A DNA stretch of 5,577 bases from Candidatus Bipolaricaulota bacterium (GCA_023512665.1 JAILZC010000077.1:1-5577); one strand, 5' to 3'. Positions 1 to 5,577 are shown, numbered from the stretch's first letter. A program made the numbers and translations. Notes: generated by a model not told the origin, from the letters alone.

Positions 1-257
1 ATCACCGCCGAACCATCCTGTTGCAGTTTCTTGTGGAAGCCGCCATCCTCTGCCTCATCGGCGGACTGATCGGGCTGTTGGTAGCCTTTATCAGCGTGTT
101 GATCGCCGGTCGTGCCTTCGACCTCAATGCCGTTATGCCCGCTTCGGTGGTGGTGATTGCCACTCTGGTATCGCTTGCCGTCGGACTCACGTCCGGTTTC
201 ATGCCCGCCTATCGTGCAGCGAAGATGGACCCTGTGGAGGCCCTGCGCTATGAGTAA
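1..257 (+). CDS. ABC transporter permease, MacB/FtsX type (C-terminal fragment)
   Basis: This is the last ~84 residues of a membrane permease whose start lies upstream of the window; the frame is open from base 3 and stops at TAA 255-257. The visible part shows the usual end of the FtsX-like permease domain: an RRTILLQFLVEA segment, a glycine-rich membrane helix (LIGGLIGLLVAFI), a loop, a second helix (VVVIATLVSLAVGL) and the closing motif PAYRAAKMDPVEALRYE. The P-x-x-RAA-x-x-DPVEALR-E ending is typical of MacB/LolC-type permeases, which work with an ATPase subunit to move substrates or transmit force across the envelope. The substrate cannot be told from this fragment. The stop overlaps the start of the ferredoxin gene by 8 nt, which implies translational coupling. 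Confidence 0.9.
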   Translation, partial: HRRTILLQFLVEAAILCLIGGLIGLLVAFISVLIAGRAFDLNAVMPASVVVIATLVSLAVGLTSGFMPAYRAAKMDPVEALRYE

Positions 258-618
258 AGAGATAAAGACTTATCGCAAGCATGTCTTCGTCTGCTGCACG
301 GAGGGCTGTTGCGGCGCTCGCGGCGGAGAGGCCGTTTATCAAGCGCTGCGTGCCGAGTTCTCCGAGAGAAAGATCACGGACGTGCTCGTGACGCGGACGC
401 AGTGTTTGGGGCTCTGCCCGGAAGCGGGCGCCACCGTTGCTGTCTATCCCGACGGCGTATGGTACGTAGTAAGTAAAGTCGAAGAGGGCACGGAGATTGC
501 CCGTCAGCATCTGATCGCGGGTCATCCCGTCACACGGTTGCTCTCTCAGGAGATCTCTTTAGAAGCGCAAAGAAAGGGGGCCGGTCATGTCGAAAAAGCG
601 TGCAACTGTGCGCAGTAG
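250..618 (+). CDS. Small thioredoxin-fold [2Fe-2S] ferredoxin
   Basis: A 122-residue cytoplasmic protein resembling the thioredoxin-like [2Fe-2S] ferredoxins and the related NuoE / NuoF N-terminal domains. It starts HVFVCCTEGCCGARGG, continues with QCLGLCPEAG at residues 51-60, and has the family block VYPDGVWY followed by HLIAGHPVTRLL. Likely cluster ligands are one Cys of each pair 15/16 and 20/21, plus C52 and C56, giving C-x4-C and C-x3-C. That first spacing is shorter than the roughly 12-residue loop of Aquifex-type ferredoxins and closer to NuoE/NuoF domains. No signal peptide or membrane helix is seen. ATG 250 is chosen because GGAGG at 236-240 sits 9 nt upstream and the protein then starts just before the domain; an in-frame ATG at 157 would add 31 residues read inside the permease. 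An extra C118-x-C120 lies at the C-terminus, in the overlap with the next gene. Its role as electron donor is inferred. Confidence 0.88.
   Translation: MSKEIKTYRKHVFVCCTEGCCGARGGEAVYQALRAEFSERKITDVLVTRTQCLGLCPEAGATVAVYPDGVWYVVSKVEEGTEIARQHLIAGHPVTRLLSQEISLEAQRKGAGHVEKACNCAQ
573..580 (+). promoter_or_regulatory. Ribosome binding site for the membrane-anchored DUF1573 gene
   Basis: AAAGGGGG ends 6 nt before ATG 587. It supports this start over the in-frame ATG at 626, which has no purine-rich site before it. Choosing 587 makes the gene overlap the ferredoxin reading frame by 32 nt. Confidence 0.6.
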
Positions 619-1117
619 TTCATGGATGTTAATAGTAGCTGTCTTGATTGTCTTGGTTCTCGGCGGTCTCTACTACGCCCTGCGGAGTCCGTCCCCAACA
701 ACGAAAGACGAGGCAATCGCCGGAACAGCACAGATTGAGGTCACACCCGCTACGCTCGATCTGGGGACTATTGACTATCGGGATGGAATCGTCACCTTGT
801 ACTTTACGGTAGAGAACCGTGGTACAGGCGATCTCATCATCAATGAGATGGAGACCTCGTGCGGGTGCACCAAAGCGTCGCTCATAGTGAACGGGCAAGA
901 GGGGCCGCAGTTTGGGATGCGCGGCCACGGGGAGTGGCCCCGGGGCTGGTCAGCACGGCTCAAGCCCGGCGAGCGCGCCGAATTGAAAGTCACCTACGAC
1001 CCACTAGCGCACGGCATCTACGTCGGCTCGTTCGACCGCTTGGTCTTCATCTACTCTAATGACCCGCGCGAGCCCACCAAGCGCGTGCGGTTCTTTGGGT
1101 ATCAAAGAGGCGGATAA
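587..1117 (+). CDS. Membrane-anchored DUF1573 domain protein
   Basis: A 176-residue protein with a short basic N-terminus (MSKKRATVR), one membrane helix at about residues 13-31, and a DUF1573 domain (Ig-like, ASPM/SPD-2/Hydin-like fold) at about 50-170 that should face the outside. Family signatures are LDLGTIDY (57-64), [19 protein letters not shown] (90-97), the proline-glycine turn LKPGERAEL, and YSNDPREPTKRVRF near the end. The C92-G-C94 pair is the characteristic conserved motif. Between the Cys motif and the PGE turn there is an insert, GPQFGMRGHGEWPRGW, with Met and His residues; H142 follows in DPLAHG. The family has no firmly established reaction, and metal binding or thiol exchange through the Cys pair is inference. 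The gene overlaps the ferredoxin by 32 nt and precedes the DUF1573-thioredoxin-CcdA fusion by 5 nt, so the three are probably co-translated. Confidence 0.87.
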   Translation: MSKKRATVRSSSWMLIVAVLIVLVLGGLYYALRSPSPTTKDEAIAGTAQIEVTPATLDLGTIDYRDGIVTLYFTVENRGTGDLIINEMETSCGCTKASLIVNGQEGPQFGMRGHGEWPRGWSARLKPGERAELKVTYDPLAHGIYVGSFDRLVFIYSNDPREPTKRVRFFGYQRGG

Positions 1118-1122
1118 GACTT

Positions 1123-2757
1123 ATGAAGATGCTCGCGCGCTGGGCCGTTTTGATAGTCACGCTGGGCACAGTGGCCCTGGCTCAGGCCAGCCCGCCCAAG
1201 ATCGAAGTCTCTTCGGCTGCCTATGACTTCGGCACGATCGCTGGGACTGCTCAGGTCGAGACGACAGTTTCCATTCACAATGCTGGGGAAAGCCCGCTAG
1301 AGATTCTCAGCGTAACCACTTCCTGCGGCTGCACGAAAGCGCAATTAACAGATGAGAAGATCGAGCCTGGTCAGACGACAACGCTGAAGATCATCTTCGA
1401 CGCAAGCTCTCACATAGGCGAGCGCAAGGCTCCTTTAACAGAACCTGAAGCAGTGACGCACGTTGTCTATCTCCGCACGAACGATCCGGCGCGACCGGAA
1501 GTGGAGATAGAGATTCGGGCGATGGTGATGCCGGAAAACCTCACCTCCCCCCCCTCTCCACCCTCACCCCAGCCCTCTCCCTTCAAGGGAGAGGGACAGG
1601 GGGGTGAGGGATTAGCCGTCATCTACTACAACGAGGCCTGCCACGATTGCACGGTCTATTTAGATCGTGAGCTGATCCCTCTTCTTAAAGAGTTAGGTAT
1701 CGCCCAGATTGTCAAAAAAGACTACATCAGTGAACGACGCAACCGCGCAGAACTGCTGGAGCGCAGCACACAACTGAAAGTCCCCGCTAAACTTCAGGGG
1801 CATCTCACAGTTTTCTTGGGAGAGAAGATCATCTTGCAGGGCCACGTCCCCTTGGAGATCGTGCGCGATTTGCTACGCCCAGAAAACAAAGCGCGCTATG
1901 AACGCATCGTTGTTCTACAAGACAAGATGGCCGCGCACGGCGACCGGCCCACCAGCTATCAAGTCTGGGGCTATGCGGGCGAAGTGAAAGAATACCCCAT
2001 TGATACGCCTATAGAAATCTATTTGGCCGAATTGGCAAAACAACAAGGGCGTCCCACAGAGCTGCCCACCGAAGAGAGCAAAAGTTTTCTGGGTTTTCTG
2101 ACGCTCGTCTTAGGAGCGGGCTTGCTGGACGGAATCAATCCGTGCGCTTTCGCGGTACTTCTCTTCTTTATGGCGTTTCTCTTTACGCTGCAGCGGGCGC
2201 GGACGCAAATACTCCAAGCGGGTTTGGTCTATATCGCTGCAATCTATCTAACGTATCTGGCGATTGGGCTTGGGATTCTGGGTGTTTTTCAATTGGGGTC
2301 TCCGCATCTTATGGCTAAGCTGGGTGCGGGGCTGATGATCTTCTTGGGGTTGGTGAATCTCAAAGACGCTTTCTGGTACGGGCGCTGGTTCAGCCTGGGG
2401 GTTCTAAAAGTGGGGGCGGAGACGCGCGATCATTGGATGCGCAAGGCAACGCTGCCGGCGACGGCGGTTCTGGGCTTCTTAGTCGGCATCTGCGAGTTCC
2501 CCTGCACCGGCGGAGTCTATGTTGGTGTGCTAGGGTTGCTCGCGGCCCAGACGACGTATCTATCGGGCTTGGTGTACTTGGTGCTCTACAACGTGATGTT
2601 CGTGCTCCCGTTGATTGTTCTATTGTTTGCTGTTGGCAACCGGCGCGTCATGGGACAAATCTCGCGCTGGGAGGCGCAGCACAAACGGGCGCTCAAGTTG
2701 GGCCAGGGGCTGGTCATGATCGCCCTGGGGGTTGGGATCTTGCTCTGGTTTGTGTAA
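1123..2757 (+). CDS. DUF1573 - thioredoxin-like - CcdA/DsbD membrane domain fusion protein
   Basis: A 544-residue envelope protein. Residues 1-22 form a signal peptide (hydrophobic [14 protein letters not shown], cleavage after AQA). Residues ~26-136 are a DUF1573 domain with YDFGTI and TSCGCTKA (C68-G-C70). Residues ~138-163 are a Pro/Ser- then Gly/Glu-rich linker encoded largely by a palindromic repeat. Residues ~164-255 look thioredoxin/glutaredoxin-like, with [15 protein letters not shown] carrying a C173-x-x-C176 redox motif. A spacer follows, then a six-helix CcdA-type domain (~322-544) with GINPCAF (C341) and CEFPCTGG (C457, C461). In the DsbD/CcdA family the membrane cysteines pass reducing equivalents from the cytoplasm to a periplasmic thioredoxin; here donor-side and acceptor domains sit on one chain, and the DUF1573 Cys pair is a candidate final target (inference). 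ATG 1123 is 5 nt after the preceding stop; AAGAGG at 1105-1110 is a distant ribosome site, and ATG 1129 is a possible alternative start. Confidence 0.88.
   Translation: MKMLARWAVLIVTLGTVALAQASPPKIEVSSAAYDFGTIAGTAQVETTVSIHNAGESPLEILSVTTSCGCTKAQLTDEKIEPGQTTTLKIIFDASSHIGERKAPLTEPEAVTHVVYLRTNDPARPEVEIEIRAMVMPENLTSPPSPPSPQPSPFKGEGQGGEGLAVIYYNEACHDCTVYLDRELIPLLKELGIAQIVKKDYISERRNRAELLERSTQLKVPAKLQGHLTVFLGEKIILQGHVPLEIVRDLLRPENKARYERIVVLQDKMAAHGDRPTSYQVWGYAGEVKEYPIDTPIEIYLAELAKQQGRPTELPTEESKSFLGFLTLVLGAGLLDGINPCAFAVLLFFMAFLFTLQRARTQILQAGLVYIAAIYLTYLAIGLGILGVFQLGSPHLMAKLGAGLMIFLGLVNLKDAFWYGRWFSLGVLKVGAETRDHWMRKATLPATAVLGFLVGICEFPCTGGVYVGVLGLLAAQTTYLSGLVYLVLYNVMFVLPLIVLLFAVGNRRVMGQISRWEAQHKRALKLGQGLVMIALGVGILLWFV
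1547..1554 (+). repeat. C8 homopolymer tract inside the fusion gene
   Basis: Eight consecutive C residues lie in the linker-coding part, read as Ser-Pro-Pro. Tracts of this length can slip during replication or be miscounted in sequencing. In the present sequence the frame is intact on both sides: a DUF1573 domain ends before it and a thioredoxin-like domain follows. Confidence 0.7.
1561..1610. repeat. Nested palindromic repeat, copy 1, in frame within the fusion gene
   Basis: Outer arms CCCTCACCCC (1561-1570) and GGGGTGAGGG (1601-1610) are perfect 10-nt complements. Inside them CCCTCTCCCTT (1573-1583) and AAGGGAGAGGG (1585-1595) are perfect 11-nt complements, although a loop of TTCAA with 9-bp arms is more likely physically. 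It encodes residues 147-163 ([17 protein letters not shown]), exactly between the DUF1573 and thioredoxin-like domains. A degenerate copy of the left arm precedes it at 1539-1559 (CCTCACC, then CCTCTCC). The same element family recurs at 4288-4343. Similar CCCTCACCC...CTCTCCC hairpins are dispersed repeats in many bacterial genomes; here the copy is translated. Confidence 0.85.
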
Positions 2758-2779
2758 ACTGAAACAATGTCCCTCATCA

Positions 2780-2808
2780 TTGACGCCGGGGCGTGGGTCG
2801 GTTATACT
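2780..2808 (+). promoter_or_regulatory. Sigma-70 type promoter for the copper ATPase gene
   Basis: TTGACG at 2780-2785 and TATACT at 2803-2808 are separated by exactly 17 nt, each one base from the sigma-70 consensus. The predicted transcription start is near 2814-2816. It lies in the 97-nt gap after the fusion gene and makes the copper ATPase an independent transcription unit. The 17-nt spacing argues against a MerR/CueR-type activator, which uses 19-20 nt spacers. A short dyad ACGCC-GG-GGCGT (2783-2794) overlaps the -35 end and spacer. Confidence 0.75.
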
Positions 2809-2812
2809 GGAC

Positions 2813-2840
2813 TATGTCCCCCCCAGGTGGGGTGGGATAC
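2813..2840. promoter_or_regulatory. Probable CsoR-type copper repressor operator
   Basis: A G/C-tract pseudo-palindrome sits over the predicted transcription start. The left side is TAT-GT followed by seven C and an A (2813-2825). The right side is TGGGGTGGGATAC (2828-2840). Around the centre, 7 of 8 positions of 2818-2825 pair with 2828-2835, and a TAT/ATA pair lies outside with a one-base offset. The right half, as I recall it, is identical to the right half of the Mycobacterium tuberculosis cso operator, and the CCCCCAG core also matches. CsoR-family apo-repressors bind such sites and release on Cu(I). The place after the -10 box suits repression by blocking RNA polymerase. The regulator gene is not in the window. 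The match is from memory and was not searched. Confidence 0.72.
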
Positions 2841-2843
2841 CGC

Positions 2844-2849
2844 GAGGTG
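2844..2849 (+). promoter_or_regulatory. Ribosome binding site that fixes the copper ATPase start
   Basis: GAGGTG ends 5 nt before ATG 2855. It lies downstream of the promoter and operator, so the translated message must start here and not at the in-frame upstream ATG 2732, which lies inside the preceding gene and before the promoter. Confidence 0.8.
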
Positions 2850-2854
2850 AAAAT

Positions 2855-5308
2855 ATGAGCCACCATCAAGACAGACGGAGATCACCGACGCAGCAAGCGA
2901 CCTTGCAGGTCACGGGGATGACGTGTGCCTCGTGTGTGGCGCACGTGGAGCGGGCGCTGCGCGAGCTGCCGGGGGTCTCCCAAGCTATCGTGAATCTCGC
3001 TACAGGCACGGCTAAGGTCGAGTATGATCCCGCCCAAGTCTCGCTCGAGCAGATGGCGCAAGCCATTCACGAGGTGGGGTATGAGGCCGCTCCTATCGTC
3101 GAGGCCAGGGAGGCCGTAGATCGCGAACGCGAGGCCCGCCAAAGAGATATTCAGCGCCAGGGGCTCTATCTGCTCTTCGCTGCTCCCTTGAGCGCGATTA
3201 TTATGCTCGGGACGTTCCGGGACTACTGGATCTTCCCGTACTTTGTGCCGGAATGGCTTGGGAATAAGTTTCTTTTAGGGCTGCTGACGACGCCCATCGT
3301 CTTTGGGCCGGGGCGGCAGTTCTTTGTGAACAGTTGGCGAGGGTTGCGCGCCGGGGTCACCGATATGAACCTCTTGTACGCGACCGGGATCGGCGCGGCG
3401 TATCTGATCGCTGTGATCAACACGCTCTGGCCCACGGCAGGCTTTGGCGGCGAGGGCGCGATGTTCTATGAGTCTGCCGCGCTGCTGACGACGTTTATCG
3501 TGCTGGGGCGTTTTCTCGAGGCGCTCACCCGTGGGCGCACCAGCGAAGCTATCCGCAAGCTCATGAGCTTGCAGCCCAAGATCGCTCGTGTCTTACGCAG
3601 CGGACAGGAGCGCGAGATCCCCGCCGAAGCTGTCCAAGTCGGGGATATCGTGATCGTGCGCCCCGGCGAGCGCATCCCCGTGGACGGCGTCGTCGTGGAG
3701 GGCTACTCTGCCGTAGACGAGTCTATGATCACTGGGGAGTCCATGCCCGTCGAGAAGAAGGCCGGCGACGAGGTGATCGGCGGCACGATGAACAAGACCG
3801 GCTCTTTCAGATTTCGGGCGACCAAAGTTGGTACAGAGACGGCGCTGGCGCAAATCATAAAGCTCGTCGAAGATGCGCAGACCTCGAAAGCTCCCATTCA
3901 AAGACTTGCCGACTGGGTCGCCGGGCACTTTATCTTAGGGGTGCACGCCCTGGCGCTGCTCGTTTTTATCTTTTGGTTCTTTGTGGGGTATAACGCTTTC
4001 TTCGATCCGGACACGAGCTTTCTGCTCAGCCCCCATAAGCTTGGCGAGATCGGGGTCTTCGGGTTTGCGCTCTTGCTCTCGATCACGGTGTTAGTAATCT
4101 CGTGCCCGTGCGCGGTGGGCTTAGCGACCCCAAGCGCGATGATGGCCGGCACAGGCAAGGCCGCCGAGCATGGGGTGCTCTTCAAGGGCGCTGATGCCAT
4201 CGAAGCCGCAAGCAAATTGACGACCATCGTCTTTGACAAGACGGGCACGCTCACCAAGGGCGAGCCCGAAGTTACGGACGTGATTACCCCTCACCCTTCT
4301 GGCTCTCCTCTCCCTCAAAGGGGAGAGGGGATGGGGGTGAGGGTGGAGGGGTTCGGGGAGAGGTCCAAGGAGGTGCTGCGCCTGGCAGCCATCGCCGAGA
4401 AAAACTCGGAACACCCTCTGGGCGAGGCCATCGTGCGCGCCGCCCAAGAGTGGGGCTTGGAGATCGTTCCCGCCCAAAGCTTCAACGCGATCCCCGGGCA
4501 TGGCGTCGAAGCTCGCTATGAGAACAGCGAGATTTTGCTGGGCAATCGCAAGCTCATGGCCGAGCGCGGCGTGGATATCTCAGCTCTCTTGGCTCAAGCC
4601 GAAGAGCTAGAGCGAGACGGCAAGACCGTGATGTTCGTCGCTCAAGACAGAAAAGCCTTGGGCTTGATCGCGGTGGCCGACACGCTGAAAGAGTATTCTG
4701 TCGAAGCAGTCCAGCAGCTCCGTCGGTTGGGGCTCTCGGTGGTGATGATCACCGGGGACAACAAGCGCACGGCGGAAGCGATCGCGCGCCAGGTTGGGAT
4801 TGACCGCGTCTTGGCCGAAGTCCTCCCTCAAGATAAAGCCAAAGAGATCAAGAAGCTCCAAGCCCAAGGCCAGCGCGTCGCTATGGTCGGCGACGGGATC
4901 AACGACGCCCCGGCGCTCGCTCAGGCCGATGTGGGCATAGCTATCGGGTCGGGGACGGATATTGCCAAAGAGACGGGGCATGTCATTCTCATCAAAGAAG
5001 ACCTACGAGATGTAGTCGTCGCTCTCGAAGTCGCCAAGGCGACGATGCGCAAAGTTAAACAAAATCTCTTCTGGGCGTTCATCTATAACACCTTAGGGAT
5101 TCCCATCGCGGCGGGGCTGCTCTATCCCCTCGCGAGGATCGTAGTCAGCCCGGAGCTGGCGGCGTTCTTCATGGCCATGAGTTCAGTCTCGGTCACGCTC
5201 AACACGCTCTTGTTGAGGCGTTTTCGGCCATCGCTCCAGAAGATGCTCCCTGAAGGGGCCAAGCGGCCGGCTCCCGCAGCCGTGGCCGCCCCCACAGGAG
5301 GCGAGTAA
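2855..5308 (+). CDS. copA: Cu(+)-exporting P1B-1 type ATPase
   Basis: An 817-residue inner-membrane pump that uses ATP to export Cu(I) from the cytoplasm. In order: one N-terminal heavy-metal-binding domain with GMTCASC (21-27); a membrane helix pair from ~103 and two more to ~225; the actuator domain with TGES (293-296); the CPC transport motif (417-419); the phosphorylation site DKTGTLT with D461; the nucleotide-binding domain with SEHP (518-521) and GHG (548-550); TGDN (633-636); GDGIND (679-684); then YN (744-745) and MxxSS (M773, S776-S777) in the last helices. CPC with YN and MxxSS is the P1B-1 Cu(I) signature. Residues ~478-503 (starting [15 protein letters not shown]) are an extra stretch encoded by a palindromic repeat, between DKTGT and the nucleotide-binding domain; all catalytic motifs remain in frame. 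The C-terminus ends in an Ala/Pro-rich tail. Expression is probably derepressed by copper through the CsoR-like site upstream. Confidence 0.96.
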   Translation: MSHHQDRRRSPTQQATLQVTGMTCASCVAHVERALRELPGVSQAIVNLATGTAKVEYDPAQVSLEQMAQAIHEVGYEAAPIVEAREAVDREREARQRDIQRQGLYLLFAAPLSAIIMLGTFRDYWIFPYFVPEWLGNKFLLGLLTTPIVFGPGRQFFVNSWRGLRAGVTDMNLLYATGIGAAYLIAVINTLWPTAGFGGEGAMFYESAALLTTFIVLGRFLEALTRGRTSEAIRKLMSLQPKIARVLRSGQEREIPAEAVQVGDIVIVRPGERIPVDGVVVEGYSAVDESMITGESMPVEKKAGDEVIGGTMNKTGSFRFRATKVGTETALAQIIKLVEDAQTSKAPIQRLADWVAGHFILGVHALALLVFIFWFFVGYNAFFDPDTSFLLSPHKLGEIGVFGFALLLSITVLVISCPCAVGLATPSAMMAGTGKAAEHGVLFKGADAIEAASKLTTIVFDKTGTLTKGEPEVTDVITPHPSGSPLPQRGEGMGVRVEGFGERSKEVLRLAAIAEKNSEHPLGEAIVRAAQEWGLEIVPAQSFNAIPGHGVEARYENSEILLGNRKLMAERGVDISALLAQAEELERDGKTVMFVAQDRKALGLIAVADTLKEYSVEAVQQLRRLGLSVVMITGDNKRTAEAIARQVGIDRVLAEVLPQDKAKEIKKLQAQGQRVAMVGDGINDAPALAQADVGIAIGSGTDIAKETGHVILIKEDLRDVVVALEVAKATMRKVKQNLFWAFIYNTLGIPIAAGLLYPLARIVVSPELAAFFMAMSSVSVTLNTLLLRRFRPSLQKMLPEGAKRPAPAAVAAPTGGE
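4288..4343. repeat. Nested palindromic repeat, copy 2, in frame within the copper ATPase gene
   Basis: Outer arms CCCTCACCC (4288-4296) and GGGTGAGGG (4335-4343) are perfect 9-nt complements. Inner arms CCTCTCCC (4307-4314) and GGGAGAGG (4321-4328) are perfect 8-nt complements with a 6-nt loop TCAAAG. Outer and inner arms match copy 1 at 1561-1610, while the bases between them differ. It encodes about residues 478-497. GGGGAGAGG occurs again at 4355-4363, 35 nt after its copy at 4320-4328, so the extra coding stretch may run to 4363. The left arm is read in a different frame from copy 1, the GGGAGAGGG arm in the same frame (GEG in both). Confidence 0.85.
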
Positions 5309-5310
5309 CT

Positions 5311-5511
5311 ATGCAAAAAGTCTTTCGGGTGAGCGCAGTGGTCTACACAGGGATCTCGCTTGGTATAGCTATACTCTTCTTCGTGGCAGCGTCAGCGCTC
5401 GGATATTCTGTGACAGCGCGGGTGGGCGGGACAGTCTGGGTCTTTCTGCTCTCGATGATCGTGAGTATGCCCATAGTGACGTCGTATTTGAAGAAGCGTT
5501 TGCGGGAGTGA
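5311..5511 (+). CDS. Small two-helix membrane protein of unknown function
   Basis: A 66-residue protein with two predicted membrane helices at about 8-30 (SAVVYTGISLGIAILFFVAA) and 41-60 (GTVWVFLLSMIVSMPIVTSY), a Gly/Arg turn between them and a basic C-terminus (KKRLRE). That arrangement suggests both ends in the cytoplasm. ATG 5311 is 2 nt after the copper ATPase stop, with AGGAGG at 5296-5301 inside the ATPase tail and 9 nt of spacing, so the two genes are almost certainly co-transcribed and probably translationally coupled. It has no Cys or His, and only a few Met, so it is unlikely to bind copper tightly by itself. I do not recognise a named family. A role as a small partner or stabiliser of the pump is a guess from position only. 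Confidence 0.75.
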   Translation: MQKVFRVSAVVYTGISLGIAILFFVAASALGYSVTARVGGTVWVFLLSMIVSMPIVTSYLKKRLRE

Positions 5512-5524
5512 GGGCAGACCTATC

Positions 5525-5577
5525 ATGGAGCACGGCAAGATGGGGCAACAAGGTGAGCAAGAGGGTATTGGGGGTAT
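5525..5577 (+). CDS. Possible start of a further gene, cut by the window end
   Basis: ATG 5525 opens a frame that stays open for the remaining 17 codons (MEHGKMGQQGEQEGIGG). GTGAGGG at 5508-5514 could serve as a ribosome site 10 nt upstream, overlapping the previous stop. A different frame offers GTG 5553 (reading SKRVLGV after the start), which also runs off the end and looks like the beginning of an exported or membrane protein. The window is too short to choose between them or to suggest a function. Confidence 0.3.
   Translation, partial: MEHGKMGQQGEQEGIGG

Noticed and set aside
157..249. Upstream start for the ferredoxin giving 31 extra residues.
   Set aside because: The extra part is read in a second frame of the permease gene, has no family resemblance, and ATG 250 has a well-placed GGAGG.
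712..1255. Shared IAGTAQ peptide in both DUF1573 proteins as a sign of recent duplication.
   Set aside because: It falls at different places relative to the domain and the codons differ, so it is most likely chance.
1561..1610. The palindrome as a transcription terminator.
   Set aside because: No T-run follows either arm on either strand, and it lies inside an intact gene. The same holds for 4288-4343.
2783..2810. A MerR/CueR-type activator site at the copper promoter.
   Set aside because: Spacer is 17 nt, not 19-20, and the dyad there lacks the CueR-type arms.
2732..2854. Longer copper ATPase reading frame from ATG 2732, adding 41 residues.
   Set aside because: It begins inside the fusion gene and upstream of the promoter; the added residues do not resemble a metal-binding domain, and a good ribosome site precedes ATG 2855.
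2758..2854. A terminator for the first operon in the intergenic gap.
   Set aside because: No stem followed by a T-run is seen; read-through into the copper ATPase is possible.
4121..4501. Long minus-strand reading frames opposite the copper ATPase, and others opposite the fusion gene.
   Set aside because: They are shadows of strongly supported + strand genes, with proline/arginine-rich or low-complexity products and no recognisable domains.

Overview
The window is from a bacterium of moderately G+C-rich DNA with tightly packed, same-strand genes. I cannot assign a phylum from sequence alone. All supported genes lie on the + strand, in two transcription blocks.

Block 1 (1-2757) holds the C-terminal end of a MacB/FtsX-type ABC transporter permease, a small thioredoxin-fold [2Fe-2S] ferredoxin, a membrane-anchored DUF1573 protein, and a three-part fusion: secreted DUF1573 domain, thioredoxin-like domain with a CHDC motif, then a six-helix CcdA/DsbD membrane domain. 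The genes overlap or nearly abut (8-nt overlap, 32-nt overlap, 5-nt gap), so they are probably one operon. The content points to moving reducing equivalents across the membrane to periplasmic thiols, possibly the Cys-Gly-Cys motif shared by both DUF1573 domains. This pathway is inferred.

Block 2 (2758-5577) begins with a 97-nt gap that holds a near-consensus sigma-70 promoter (TTGACG, 17-nt spacer, TATACT). Directly over the predicted transcription start lies a G/C-tract pseudo-palindrome that closely resembles the CsoR copper-repressor operator. It drives a complete P1B-1 Cu(+)-exporting ATPase (CopA type), followed 2 nt later by a small two-helix membrane protein. A possible further gene start runs off the window end. 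The blocks fit together as copper and thiol homeostasis of the cell envelope: CopA exports Cu(I), and the DUF1573/thioredoxin/CcdA module could keep envelope thiols reduced for metal handling or cytochrome assembly.

The most unusual feature is a pair of related nested palindromic repeats (1561-1610 and 4288-4343), each inserted in frame inside an otherwise intact gene. One sits in the linker between two domains of the fusion protein. The other sits just after the DKTGT phosphorylation site of the copper ATPase. Each has a partial echo of one arm beside it. This resembles protein-coding palindromic elements such as those known in Rickettsia.
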